From an uncultured Ignavibacteria bacterium (GTDB lineage: Bacteria; Bacteroidota; Ignavibacteria; Tepidaquicellales; Tepidaquicellaceae), in the NCBI GenBank assembly GCA_937924675.1, contig CALEVL010000039.1, forward strand, positions 1 to 60,203: a stretch of 60,203 nucleotides of DNA, read 5' to 3'. Below, one piece after another: positions 35,213 through 44,710 of this stretch; within the stretch, counting starts at the first letter, position 1; the number at the start of each line of letters is the position of its first letter. Under the pieces are notes generated by a model that was not told the origin of the DNA, did not search any database, and saw nothing but the letters and a program-made list of their open reading frames with translations. A program made the position numbers and the translations under genes.

Positions 35213-35243
35213 CAAAATTAGCATTAACCATTACTTATATCAA
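35213..35243 (-). promoter_or_regulatory. Promoter of gdh
   Basis: On the minus strand TTG (35241-35243), a 20-base spacer, then TAATTTTG (35213-35220), a full match to the Bacteroidota TTG-N20-TAnnTTTG pattern. The predicted leader to the ATG at 35169 is about 35-40 bases. In the rest of the 343-base gap 35170-35512 I see only a weak AGAATG/CATTCT hairpin near 35357-35382 and no gene. Confidence 0.65.
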
Positions 35244-35512
35244 GTTAGTATAACATGTTCGAAACAATTGATTTTTTACGCCGGTTCTCGCTCTAATTTC
35301 CCCGCGTTCAAATCGAATGCTTTTCAAATTTCATCACACAATAGCACTCTGCATGTGAGAATGATTCAGACAACTCACATTCTAAAATGTTTTTGCTTGA
35401 ATCAATATTTGAGCATAAGCATTTTAAAAGATGTTACGGGTTTGGAAAATCATCTTCCTTTCTATATAGCAGTGTAATTAGTAAATTATACGGTAACTAA
35501 ACTTAATGAATC

Positions 35513-37018
35513 GTGTTTAAGAAAATACTGATAGCTAACAGAGGCGAAATTGCGGTTCGCATAATCACAACCGCAAAGGAAATGGGAATCAAGACGGTTG
35601 CAATCTATTCAGACTTTGATAAGTACTCACTCTTCACAAGACTAGCCGATGAAGCATACCGCATCGGTGAACCACCATCATCAAAGAGTTATCTGCTTGC
35701 CGAAAAAATAATTGAAATTGCAAAAGCTACAGGTGCCGAAGGAATTCATCCCGGATACGGCTTCCTCTCAGAGAGAGGATTCTTTGCAAAGATGTGTGAA
35801 GACAACGGAATTAAGTTTATCGGAGCCGGTCACAAATCAATTGATCTTCTCGGCAGCAAGACCGAAGCAAAAGCTCTTGCAATAAAGAATAATGTTCCGG
35901 TTGTTCCCGGAACAGACAAACCGCTTCAGGATTTTGAACAAATTAAGAAGATAGCAAATGACATCGGTTATCCGGTTCTGATCAAAGCTTCAGCCGGCGG
36001 CGGCGGCAAAGGAATGCGCATAGTAAGAGAAGATGCGGATATTGAAAGTTCTTTGAGAACGGCTCAGAGTGAAGCAAAGTCATCGTTTGGTGATGACAGC
36101 GTCTTCATTGAAAAATACATTGAGTCTCCAAGACACATCGAATTTCAGATCCTTGCAGATGAACATGGGAATGTAGTTCATCTCGGAGAGAGAGAATGTT
36201 CAATGCAAAGAAGACATCAGAAGATCATAGAGGAAACTCCATCCGTAATAATGGATGAAAAGCTTCGCACTGAAATGGGTGAGTGTGCAAAGAGGATTGT
36301 GAAAGCCGCAGGTTATTCAAATGCGGGAACAGTGGAATTCATTGTTGATACAAGCAACAAGTTTTACTTTCTTGAGGTGAATACCCGATTGCAGGTTGAA
36401 CATCCGATCACAGAACTCAGAACGGGTCTTGATCTTGTAAAGGAACAATTGAAAGTTGCTTGTGGCGAGAAACTCTCGTTCACTCAGGAAGATGTAATAT
36501 TCACGGGACATACAATCGAATGCAGAATATGTGCGGAAGACTCTGAGAATAATTTCATGCCGTCAACCGGAAAGATTATTTACATGAATAAATTTCTTGG
36601 CAACGGTATGAGAGAAGATACAGGCATTGAGCAGGGAGATGAGATCTCTGTATATTACGATCCGATGATCTCCAAACTTATTTCACACGGAGTTGACAGA
36701 GAGACTGCGATCTCAAAGATGAAGAGAGCTCTCAGAGAATACAAGCTCATTGGGATCAAGACGAATATACCGTTCCTGTTAAGCCTCTTGGAAACCGAAG
36801 AGTTTGTAAAGGGTAACTATCATACTCAGTTTATCGAGAATGATTATCTAAAGAGGGAGAAGTCACCGGACCCGTTGCACGAAATAAAACTTGCAGCTAT
36901 ATCGCTGGCATCAATTCTGTTCAAAGAGAATAAGTCGCCGGCATTGAAGCTAAACACATCACAAAACGGAAGCCCAAAGAATCTCTGGGCAAAAAGAATT
37001 GCGGAGAATTTCAGATGA
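35513..37018 (+). CDS. Biotin carboxylase subunit of an acyl-CoA carboxylase
   Basis: This subunit carboxylates the biotin of a carrier protein with ATP and bicarbonate. The 501-residue protein begins FKKILIANRGEIAVR, has the ATP-grasp glycine loop KASAGGGGKGM (about 158-168), ERECSMQRRHQK (about 229-240) and the catalytic motif EVNTRLQVEHP (about 289-299). Its extra C-terminal 50 residues or so beyond AccC are like those of the propionyl- or methylcrotonyl-CoA carboxylase alpha subunit. The start is GTG. The biotin carrier gene overlaps its stop by four bases; no carboxyltransferase is in the window, so the acyl-CoA substrate is undecided. Confidence 0.92.
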   Translation: MFKKILIANRGEIAVRIITTAKEMGIKTVAIYSDFDKYSLFTRLADEAYRIGEPPSSKSYLLAEKIIEIAKATGAEGIHPGYGFLSERGFFAKMCEDNGIKFIGAGHKSIDLLGSKTEAKALAIKNNVPVVPGTDKPLQDFEQIKKIANDIGYPVLIKASAGGGGKGMRIVREDADIESSLRTAQSEAKSSFGDDSVFIEKYIESPRHIEFQILADEHGNVVHLGERECSMQRRHQKIIEETPSVIMDEKLRTEMGECAKRIVKAAGYSNAGTVEFIVDTSNKFYFLEVNTRLQVEHPITELRTGLDLVKEQLKVACGEKLSFTQEDVIFTGHTIECRICAEDSENNFMPSTGKIIYMNKFLGNGMREDTGIEQGDEISVYYDPMISKLISHGVDRETAISKMKRALREYKLIGIKTNIPFLLSLLETEEFVKGNYHTQFIENDYLKREKSPDPLHEIKLAAISLASILFKENKSPALKLNTSQNGSPKNLWAKRIAENFR

Positions 37019-37521
37019 AGAAGTATTTAACAACAATCAATACGACGGATCAGAAAGTAGAAACAGAAATGCTGCCAGGAAATAAGGCACTGATCAATGG
37101 CAAGGAGTTTGACTATGATGTGAAATTCACTGCTCCGAATGTCATGGTGCTTAGAGTTAACGGTCACAATTATTTCCTTACATGCAGTGAAGATGATGAA
37201 GATATGCTTGAAGTAAACATTGAATCTGAGGTATTCAAGGTAAGCAGCAAGAGTGAACTTGATCTGCTTGTTGAGAAATTGTCAGGAAGCAAGAGTGATG
37301 CTAAGATAAAGAAGGAAGTCTATTCTCCAATGCCCGGTATCATAAAGAAGCTGAATGTGACAGAAGGACAGCAGGTGTCTAAGGGAGATGTTCTACTGGT
37401 GCTTGAAGCTATGAAAATGGAAAATGAGATCAAGGCAATCAAGGATTGCATAATCAAGAAAATCAATGTCGAACCGATGAGTTCGGTTGAGAAGAATGAG
37501 CTGTTAATAATGCTTGAATAG
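37015..37521 (+). CDS. Biotin carboxyl carrier protein
   Basis: The 168-residue protein has a poorly conserved N-terminal domain (about 1-95) resembling the linker domain of acyl-CoA carboxylases. A biotinyl domain follows, beginning EVYSPMPGIIKKL, with the biotin-accepting Lys134 in EAMKMENEI. The overlap with the biotin carboxylase gene (ATGA) and the matching domain architecture show the two form one enzyme, as a split version of a fused alpha chain. The PrsW-like gene follows after 31 bases. Confidence 0.92.
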   Translation: MKKYLTTINTTDQKVETEMLPGNKALINGKEFDYDVKFTAPNVMVLRVNGHNYFLTCSEDDEDMLEVNIESEVFKVSSKSELDLLVEKLSGSKSDAKIKKEVYSPMPGIIKKLNVTEGQQVSKGDVLLVLEAMKMENEIKAIKDCIIKKINVEPMSSVEKNELLIMLE

Positions 37522-37552
37522 CACTGGATATCAGTAAACAAACCATACATAA

Positions 37553-38557
37553 TTGTTTCTAGCTTTCGCTTCGGTCGTTGCGGCAGTGGTGCCGATGTTT
37601 GTTTATCTTCTCATCATCTGGTTTCTTGACAGATATGAGCGAGAACCATTTTGGTTTGTGCTTCTGAATTTCTTCTGGGGCGCTACTGGTGCTGTGTTGC
37701 TTGGCATAATCGGAAGCATAATTTTTCAACTTCCCCTTAACGAGATACTAAGGGCAGTTGCAGATGATAATCCGAATGAGCTCATAAATCTTTCCGGTGC
37801 CGTTATTACAGCACCGCTTGTAGAAGAATTTACGAAGGGAATGTTCCTGCTCGTTGTATCTCTTAGCAAGAGATTCGACGGCGGAGTAGACGGTGCTGTT
37901 CTTGGCGGTGCAATCGGACTCGGCTTCGGAATGACTGAAAACTTCATGTATTTTCTTACTTACGGCACTACCCCGGTTACATGGCTTACATTAGTTGTAA
38001 TCAGAACTCTCTTCTCTGCAGTTATGCATTGCATGGCTACTGCAACTTTCGGCGCATTCATAGGTTATGCAAAATTCAAACCATTCATTCTAAAAGTAAT
38101 ACTGATCCCACTCGGATTCTTTCTTGCCGTCTTCCTCCACTTTGCATGGAATCTCACGGTAAGTTTTGAAGATACTACACTATTCGGATTCCTGTTTCTT
38201 ATCATGTACATGTTCACACTTTTTGCCATCTTTCAGGTATCCGTTTACTTTGAAGGAAAGACTATTTTCCGTGAGCTTCAGGATGAAGCAAGTCTGGGAC
38301 TTATTCCTGCCGATCATCTGAATTATATCCCTTTTGTATCGAGAAGATTCCGTTACGGTTGGTGCCCGGCAGGAGTTGACCAGAAAAACTATGTGAAGAC
38401 AGCTACTATACTGGCATTGAGAAAGAATCAGTTTAAGAATTCATCCGGGTCTCAGCAACTCACTTACAAAAGAGATATTGAGAAGCTGAGGTATGAAATT
38501 CAGATGATGTTTCACAATGCAACTGTTGCCTACCGCCAGTCACAGGGCATTAATTAG
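37553..38557 (+). CDS. PrsW-family intramembrane protease
   Basis: The 334-residue protein has about eight membrane helices. The family's motif residues are all present: Glu91-Glu92 in LVEEFTKG, Glu129 in FGMTENF, His159 in MHCMATATFG and His196 in LHFAWN. PrsW proteins are glutamic-type or CAAX-protease-related enzymes that cut membrane substrates, for example an anti-sigma factor in Bacillus. The soluble C-terminal 90 residues (about 245-334) are unusual in size and include basic segments. The start is TTG at 37553. The target is unknown; no anti-sigma gene lies nearby. Confidence 0.85.
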   Translation: MFLAFASVVAAVVPMFVYLLIIWFLDRYEREPFWFVLLNFFWGATGAVLLGIIGSIIFQLPLNEILRAVADDNPNELINLSGAVITAPLVEEFTKGMFLLVVSLSKRFDGGVDGAVLGGAIGLGFGMTENFMYFLTYGTTPVTWLTLVVIRTLFSAVMHCMATATFGAFIGYAKFKPFILKVILIPLGFFLAVFLHFAWNLTVSFEDTTLFGFLFLIMYMFTLFAIFQVSVYFEGKTIFRELQDEASLGLIPADHLNYIPFVSRRFRYGWCPAGVDQKNYVKTATILALRKNQFKNSSGSQQLTYKRDIEKLRYEIQMMFHNATVAYRQSQGIN

Positions 38558-38588
38558 TATTGAGGCAAACTCATAACGGCCCGGGAAA

Positions 38589-40994
38589 ATGAGCCATAAG
38601 ATTTCTTTAGCTGACCGCGTTATAAAGAATTCCTATTACCAGATACTTCTGCAGTTATTCACATTTGTATTCCCCATCATACTTACACCTCTGATCGTTT
38701 CAAAGATCGGAGAAGCACAGTTTGGGATCTATGCACTGGTACTCGGATTTATAACTGTCTTCAGTCTGTTTGACCTTAGCTTCTCTTCTTCCTTCATTGT
38801 CTTCATTTCAAGATACTTTGAAAACAACGACACAAAAAATCTCAACAGTTATTTCAACACAGGACTATTCTTCTATGTGATCTTCTCAATTTTAACTTGT
38901 ACGATCGGATACTTTCTGGCAGATCCATTATTATCTCTGTTAAATATACCGGCCGACCTGCTGAAAGTTTCTCAGCAGGTTTATTACATAGGTCTTTCAG
39001 TATTCTTCATTAACTCTGTCTTTGCAATTTTTCAGTCAGTGCTTATCAGCATGCAGAAGATGTATCTGACCAGCGCAGCTGGCATTGCGGGAGGTTTGCT
39101 GAATTTCATTCTGACAATAATTGCTCTACACGCAGGTTACGGACTTGCCGGCATAATGTTCTCACAGCTTGTTACTGCAATTTTCATTTCAGCGGTGAAT
39201 TGGATCACAGCGGTCAAACTCTTGCCTGAAATTAAAATCAATCCTTCCTCAGTAACATCAGGAGCTGCCCGTGAAATGGCAAAGTTTGGATCACAGATGC
39301 AGTTGTCGAAGCTTGCAGGATTTGCATCCGAGAAATATGATGAGTTCCTGCTCGCGCACTTTACAACATTGGGAAACGTAACTTACTTCAATATTGCTTC
39401 CAGGATATCAAGGACCGGAAGGATCATTCCTTTTCAGATTATTCCACAGATTGCACCTGTGGCTTCGGGACTTAAGGCAAAGAATGAAGAGACAAAATTA
39501 GCTACTCTCTTTGATGCAGCTTCAAGATATCTGATGCTGTCTTCTGCTCCGGTTTTTGTATTCATATTTGTATTCTCTGATCTTATCATAAGAACATGGA
39601 TGGGCAGCGGGTTTGAGATCTCCGGTGACATTCTGAAAGTTTTGGTTATCGGACAACTGGTCAATCTTGCATTCTCCGCACCGGGAAATTCAATAATTCC
39701 AAACACAGGCAATCCTCGGTTTCAGATGTACGAAGGACTTATCAATCTGGGCTTCAATATTGTGTTAAGCTTTCTGCTCATTAAGTATTATGGGATTTTC
39801 GGAGCGGCTCTTGGTAGCGTCATTTCGACAATGATCTCATCGTTGTATGTGTTCTACAGATCTGCCGGCAATTTCAAAAAGGATGTTATGCGGATGATCT
39901 CGGAGATATACCTCATTCCATTTTCTGCTGCGATAAATGCCGGAATAATGAGCTATCTGATTTACTATTTTAGTACCAAGTTAATTCTTCCGCCTGAAGG
40001 AAGAATTGCGGGGCTTGTTTATCTTTTGATCCTACTAATTATATTCGTTACCGTTTTCATCATTTCAATAGTAAGATCACATTATCTGAAGATGAGAGAC
40101 AAGATACTCATTGCCAAGACTCTATACAAATTATTGCCCTTCAAGAAATTGAATCCCAACAACTCGGGACAATCAATCTCACAGAAAACTTATGCAGGAG
40201 AAAAAATAAGTCTGTTCGTTGTAACACACAACAGACTTGGTATGCTGAAGAAGTGCATTACTTCTTTGCTATCAACACTGAACGATATTAACTACGAACT
40301 GATCATTATCGACAATGCTTCTGATGACGGCACTTCTGAATTCCTATCCGAGACAAAATCGAATAATGAAAGAATAATTATCGTCCGAAATGAAACCAAT
40401 AAAGGCACTAACGCAAAATCCCAAGCAGCTGAGTTGTGCAAAGGTAATTTCATAATTGGAATTGATGATGATGTTATCGAGTTCTCGGAAGGGTGGGTTG
40501 AGAAAATGATAGCCGCATACAAGACAGTTCCGGGAATGGGTTATCTCTCAAGTGATGTGGTTCAGGATGAAACAACAACGGGCGCAAAGCTTTCTGAGAA
40601 TCAATACATTCGGGATAATTATTGTGGGAATATTACTCTGCTTGTTGGACCTGCAGGCGGATGGTGCTTCATGATCTCAAGAGATGTATATGAGAAGACA
40701 GGCAAATTGCTGACATACAGTGACAGGATCTTCTTCAGTGAAGACGGCGATTATGTGAACCGAATCAGGAATAATGGATATAAGTATGGAATTCTTGAAG
40801 GAGTGAAGGTCTATCATGCTGCCGGTGAATTTCACAATCAGGATTACAGGAAGGTTTTTGATGAGAAATATATTGACTACAGAAAGGGATATCCGGTTTC
40901 GTACAGAATGAAAACGAGGTTCAGGAATTTGTTTGCATATCGGAAGTATGTCTCAAGACTCGAACTTCTCTCACGTCAGCAACCTGAATGGTGA
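38589..40994 (+). CDS. Flippase fused to a family 2 glycosyltransferase
   Basis: One continuous 801-codon frame joins two functions. Residues about 1-510 are a Wzx/MurJ-like polysaccharide flippase with roughly 14 helices, starting IKNSYYQILLQLFTFVFP. After a hydrophilic linker (about 510-535), residues 536-801 are a GT-A glycosyltransferase: SLFVVTHNRLGMLKKC, ELIIIDNASDDGTSEFL, then the DDD metal motif at 626-628 and later AGGWCFMISRDVYE and FFSEDGDYVNRI. It heads a glycosyltransferase operon. The fusion suggests that a sugar is added to the lipid-linked unit as it is handled by the flippase; this is inference. The frame is uninterrupted, so a frameshift artefact is unlikely. Confidence 0.87.
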   Translation: MSHKISLADRVIKNSYYQILLQLFTFVFPIILTPLIVSKIGEAQFGIYALVLGFITVFSLFDLSFSSSFIVFISRYFENNDTKNLNSYFNTGLFFYVIFSILTCTIGYFLADPLLSLLNIPADLLKVSQQVYYIGLSVFFINSVFAIFQSVLISMQKMYLTSAAGIAGGLLNFILTIIALHAGYGLAGIMFSQLVTAIFISAVNWITAVKLLPEIKINPSSVTSGAAREMAKFGSQMQLSKLAGFASEKYDEFLLAHFTTLGNVTYFNIASRISRTGRIIPFQIIPQIAPVASGLKAKNEETKLATLFDAASRYLMLSSAPVFVFIFVFSDLIIRTWMGSGFEISGDILKVLVIGQLVNLAFSAPGNSIIPNTGNPRFQMYEGLINLGFNIVLSFLLIKYYGIFGAALGSVISTMISSLYVFYRSAGNFKKDVMRMISEIYLIPFSAAINAGIMSYLIYYFSTKLILPPEGRIAGLVYLLILLIIFVTVFIISIVRSHYLKMRDKILIAKTLYKLLPFKKLNPNNSGQSISQKTYAGEKISLFVVTHNRLGMLKKCITSLLSTLNDINYELIIIDNASDDGTSEFLSETKSNNERIIIVRNETNKGTNAKSQAAELCKGNFIIGIDDDVIEFSEGWVEKMIAAYKTVPGMGYLSSDVVQDETTTGAKLSENQYIRDNYCGNITLLVGPAGGWCFMISRDVYEKTGKLLTYSDRIFFSEDGDYVNRIRNNGYKYGILEGVKVYHAAGEFHNQDYRKVFDEKYIDYRKGYPVSYRMKTRFRNLFAYRKYVSRLELLSRQQPEW

Positions 40995-42049
40995 TCAACT
41001 TTATAGTTCCGGAAATCTCCCGGACAGGAGGAATGAGAATCATATTCGAATATGCCAATCGTTTTTGCAGACTTGGGCATGATGTGAAATTATACTCTCC
41101 TGTCATTCCATTCTATCCTTATAAAGGAAAGATCAAACGCCATTTCATAAAATATCAGATAAGACATGCTTGTGAATGTTTGAATCGCAGAATGGAACCG
41201 CCGGAAAATTCATTCGAACATATATTTGACATTCAATATGTGTGGGCAGTTAACAACTCAACTGTGCGGGACGCTGATGCAACTGTTGCTACATCATGGA
41301 CAAGCACTTATCCGGTAAACAAACTTAATATTGAAAAGGGAACGAAAGTTTATCTGATTCAGGATTATGAGATATGGAATTCTTCCATAGAACATGTTAA
41401 CAGTAGCTACTCATTCCCAATGATACGAATTACTGTTTCCGGTTATTTGAGAGATCTTATCAGAGATAAGTTCGGGTCTGACTCGCATGTAATACTTAAC
41501 GGAATTGATTTTGAGAAATTCAACAATGGCAACAAGCGGTTCAATGATCCTCCGCATATTCTCTTTGTTGATCATCCTCTTGAAAATAAGAACACAAGCG
41601 GTGCAATTGAGACTGCAGTTTCAATACACCAAAAGTATCCTGATGTGAAGTTCACTTGCTTTGGAACAGGCAGATATCATCATATCCCGTCATTCGTTCA
41701 GTTTGTAGAGAATCCTGATGATGAAATGATCGCGGAACTTTACAGAAACTCCGACATATTTTTGTTTCCGAGCATTCATGAAGGATTTGGTCTTCCTCCT
41801 GCAGAGGCAATGGCTTGCATGTGTACGCTTGTTGGAACCCGATCCGGTGCGGTACCGGAATTTTCAGTGAATATGAAGTCTGCTGTTTTGTGTGACTCTT
41901 ACAATACTGAGGATCTTGTTAACGGAATAGAATTTCTTCTGAACAATCCCGATGATCTAAAACGAATCGCAATTGAAGGTGAAAGAAGTGTTCGAAACAA
42001 ACTTGACTGGAATAATTCCGTCAATCAATTCATTTCACTCTTGAGATGA
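40988..42049 (+). CDS. Glycosyltransferase family 4 (GT-B fold)
   Basis: The 353-residue cytoplasmic transferase opens with IVPEISRTGGMRIIFEYANRF, a GT4-type N-terminus. The C-terminal half has HVILNGIDFEKFN, then FLFPSIHEGFGLPPAEAMACM, in which the Glu of EGFGLPPAEAM is the typical retaining-transferase motif. It adds a sugar to a growing polysaccharide repeat unit. The start overlaps the fusion gene's stop region; GTG one codon later is also possible. The following gene overlaps by four bases. Confidence 0.9.
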   Translation: MVINFIVPEISRTGGMRIIFEYANRFCRLGHDVKLYSPVIPFYPYKGKIKRHFIKYQIRHACECLNRRMEPPENSFEHIFDIQYVWAVNNSTVRDADATVATSWTSTYPVNKLNIEKGTKVYLIQDYEIWNSSIEHVNSSYSFPMIRITVSGYLRDLIRDKFGSDSHVILNGIDFEKFNNGNKRFNDPPHILFVDHPLENKNTSGAIETAVSIHQKYPDVKFTCFGTGRYHHIPSFVQFVENPDDEMIAELYRNSDIFLFPSIHEGFGLPPAEAMACMCTLVGTRSGAVPEFSVNMKSAVLCDSYNTEDLVNGIEFLLNNPDDLKRIAIEGERSVRNKLDWNNSVNQFISLLR

Positions 42050-43002
42050 CTGCGACCAAGACAGGATTATTGTCAGTAATAGTGGTAAACTACAACACGG
42101 GTGACATTCTAAAAGAGTGCGTTGAGTCTTTGTATGAATATGAAAAAGATTCTCCCTTCGAGCTCATCATTGTTGATAACAACTCTCCCGACAACTCCCG
42201 TGAAATTGCAGAGCAACTTTCTCTCAAATATGAAAATCTGAAGTGTCTGTTTCTGAAAGATAAGGTGAGTTTTTCTGAAGCAAACAATCTCGGTTTTGAA
42301 GTATCTGACGGTGAATTTATACTTATCATGAATCCCGATATTATTTTTGTGATGCCTGTGTTTGAGAAACTCAAATCGTTGCTAAGCAATAGAGAGACGG
42401 GTGCATGTAGTCCGTTGTTGATAGGCACCGGCGGAGAGTTTCAAAGAATTTATTTCCAAAGATTCCCTTCAATACTGCAATTCATATTCTTTTACTCTGT
42501 CTTGTCGAAAATCTTCATGAAGTCAAAGTATCTTATCAACAGGTATCAATACAATTGTGATATTGACACTGAATCCGGGACAGTGCAACCTACGGAACAA
42601 ATTCCCTGCGCTTTCTATATGACAACAAGAGATCTTTTCATCAAAGCTGGTAAAATGGATCCTTCGTTCAAACTTTTTTTCGAGGATGTTGACCTGAGTT
42701 ACCGAACCGGCAAGATATTGCCGCTCGCAGTAGATGCATCACTTAGTGTTACACATCTTGGAGGAAGCAGTTTTAAGAGAGAGGATGACTATTGGCTTTA
42801 CGGAAGATTCATCACAGGCATGCTGGCATTTTTCAGGAAGTATTACAGCAGCTTCAGATACATTACGCTGAAACTGATTACACGAATCAATTCAAATGTA
42901 ATTCTGTTTTTCGAAATCATACTTGGCATTTTCGGAAAGAGCAATGATTACAGGAAAAGAAAGCACAGATTCTTTCTTGAGCAACTCAGGGAGCTGCCGT
43001 GA
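42046..43002 (+). CDS. Glycosyltransferase family 2, rhamnosyltransferase-like
   Basis: The 318-residue GT-A enzyme has SVIVVNYNTGDILKECVESL near the start, LIIVDNNSPDNS (about 37-48) and the NPD metal-site motif in FILIMNPDIIF (about 90-100). It also has the acceptor-side motif FKLFFEDVDLSYRTG near 208-222. This arrangement is typical of rhamnosyl- and related transferases of O-antigen synthesis; the actual sugar is unknown. A hydrophobic C-terminal stretch (about 280-295) may bind the membrane. It overlaps both neighbours by four bases. Confidence 0.88.
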   Translation: MTATKTGLLSVIVVNYNTGDILKECVESLYEYEKDSPFELIIVDNNSPDNSREIAEQLSLKYENLKCLFLKDKVSFSEANNLGFEVSDGEFILIMNPDIIFVMPVFEKLKSLLSNRETGACSPLLIGTGGEFQRIYFQRFPSILQFIFFYSVLSKIFMKSKYLINRYQYNCDIDTESGTVQPTEQIPCAFYMTTRDLFIKAGKMDPSFKLFFEDVDLSYRTGKILPLAVDASLSVTHLGGSSFKREDDYWLYGRFITGMLAFFRKYYSSFRYITLKLITRINSNVILFFEIILGIFGKSNDYRKRKHRFFLEQLRELP

Positions 43003-43958
43003 AGGGATCACTTGTATATATTGTCATTCCAAATTTCAACGGAATAGATCATCTGAAAGATTGCTTTGAATCACTTATGCGCCAGACTTACATTGATTTC
43101 AAAGTACTTCTTGTTGACAATAACTCAAATGATGATTCAATTGACTTTACAAGAAGGGATTTCATTGATGTGGAAGTCATCCGGCTTTCCAGCAACACAG
43201 GTTTTGCAAAAGCTGTTAACACAGGAATCAAAAGAGCTCTTGATGACAATAGCTGCAAGTATGTAATTCTTTTGAACAACGATACCGAATGTGACAGAAG
43301 ATTTATAGAGGAAATGATCAGTGCCGTTTCCAAAGAAGATACGGGAAGCGGTGCTTGCAAAATGCTGAACTTTTCGCAAAGGTCAGTAATTGATGATGCC
43401 GGTGATTTTATCAAGAGCAAGGGCTCGCCTTATGCAAGAGGATTCGGAGAAACCGATAACGGACAATACGATGAGCCAGAGTACATTTTCGGTGCGTGTG
43501 CAGGTGCGGCAATCTACAAGTCTGAAGTATTTGAGAATGCAGGTTTCTTTGATGATGATTTCTTTGCTTATTATGAGGATATTGATTTTTCATTCAGACT
43601 GCAACTGCTGGGTTATAAATGCTATTACAATCCGAAAGCCGTCTGCTATCACAAAAGAGGTGCAACCACCGCATCAGCTTCAGGATTTCAGACATACTAT
43701 TGCGAGAAGAATCTCATCGCACTTAGAATTAAGAATTATCCGGCAAAACTGTATTGGCTTTCCGTTCCATTTTTCATAATAGTAAGAATTAAGAGATATC
43801 TTAAATTTCTGCTTCAAAATTCTCCGTCAGTCTTTTTCAGCGCAATCAAAGGTTATATAAAGGGTATTTCCGAAATTCCTGTTTCACTTAGAAAAAGAAA
43901 AGAGATCATGAAGAACATTAAAGTCAGCGATGAATACATCAAAGGCATATTGAGGTGA
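42999..43958 (+). CDS. Glycosyltransferase family 2
   Basis: The 319-residue GT-A transferase resembles the previous product: VYIVIPNFNGIDHLKDC, LLVDNNSNDDSIDF (about 37-50), the metal motif ILLNNDTECD (about 89-98), and FFAYYEDIDFSFRLQLLG (about 186-203). The GTG start lies inside the stop codon of the previous gene (GTGA). It is the last gene of the polysaccharide operon. A 12-base palindrome (ACTCTATAGAGT at 43966-43977) lies just after its stop codon; this is too short to call a terminator. nadD follows after 95 bases. Confidence 0.88.
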   Translation: MKGSLVYIVIPNFNGIDHLKDCFESLMRQTYIDFKVLLVDNNSNDDSIDFTRRDFIDVEVIRLSSNTGFAKAVNTGIKRALDDNSCKYVILLNNDTECDRRFIEEMISAVSKEDTGSGACKMLNFSQRSVIDDAGDFIKSKGSPYARGFGETDNGQYDEPEYIFGACAGAAIYKSEVFENAGFFDDDFFAYYEDIDFSFRLQLLGYKCYYNPKAVCYHKRGATTASASGFQTYYCEKNLIALRIKNYPAKLYWLSVPFFIIVRIKRYLKFLLQNSPSVFFSAIKGYIKGISEIPVSLRKRKEIMKNIKVSDEYIKGILR

Positions 43959-44053
43959 ATTCATACTCTATAGAGTTTGAGTTTAGCATTGAATGTCAGC
44001 CAAGGATAATCTGATGAAAGTTTTGCATGTATTGATTATTATTGTATCATAGA

Positions 44054-44641
44054 ATGAAGAAACGTATTGGAATATTCGGAGGGACATTCAATCCTCCGCA
44101 CATTGCACATAAGATAGCGGCTGAGTATTGCAGGGAAGAACTAAATCTGGACAAAGTAGTATTCATCCCTTCCGGAAATCATCCGCTAAAGAATTCAATT
44201 GAGGCTAAACACAGATATAATATGGCCGTAAGGGCATTCTGCTGTGATGACAATTTTGAAGTAAGTGACATTGAAGTAAATAACAGCAGCAAGAAATCAT
44301 ACACCGTTGACACACTTCAGGAATTAAAAGAAACAGCATTTTCTGAAAGCTCATTGGTTCTGCTTATAGGCGCAGACAATCTGCTGGAACTTCACAAATG
44401 GAAAGAACCTCACCGTTTATTTGAGCTTGCTGAAGTTGCAGCAATGTACAGACCCGGATATGAATTTACGGATATAGAAAACGAATTCTTGAAGAAGGCA
44501 AGAATTGTAGAGATTCCATTACTTGAGATTTCATCGACAATGATCAGGGGACGTATAGCGAATGGACTGTCAGTAAAGTATATGATTGACCATGAAGTTG
44601 AGAAGTATATATCAGAGAACAAACTCTACATCAGGTCATAA
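44054..44641 (+). CDS. nadD: Nicotinate-nucleotide adenylyltransferase
   Basis: NadD adenylates nicotinate mononucleotide to deamido-NAD. The 195-residue protein begins MKKRIGIFGGTFNPPHIAH, with the nucleotidyl-transferase motif in GTFNPPHIAH, and ends with the second motif ISSTMIRGRI (about 164-173). The ATG at 44054 is used; a TTG at 44042 would add four residues without support. It stands near, but not clearly inside, the preceding polysaccharide operon. nadA is present at 11 kb. Confidence 0.95.
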   Translation: MKKRIGIFGGTFNPPHIAHKIAAEYCREELNLDKVVFIPSGNHPLKNSIEAKHRYNMAVRAFCCDDNFEVSDIEVNNSSKKSYTVDTLQELKETAFSESSLVLLIGADNLLELHKWKEPHRLFELAEVAAMYRPGYEFTDIENEFLKKARIVEIPLLEISSTMIRGRIANGLSVKYMIDHEVEKYISENKLYIRS

Positions 44642-44710
44642 CTTTGGATCAAGCAATTCGTATCTCAGTTTCAAGAAGCAATCTGTATAAACATTAAACT
44701 GAATTCAATC

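Noticed and set aside
35268..35477. A 69-codon plus-strand frame upstream of the biotin carboxylase
   Set aside because: Its composition is not protein-like (no recognisable motif, many Phe/His/Ser from A/T-rich DNA), and it has no ribosome binding site.
43966..43977. Palindrome ACTCTATAGAGT after the last glycosyltransferase
   Set aside because: Without a loop or T-run it cannot form a usual terminator, and there is no second copy to support an operator.
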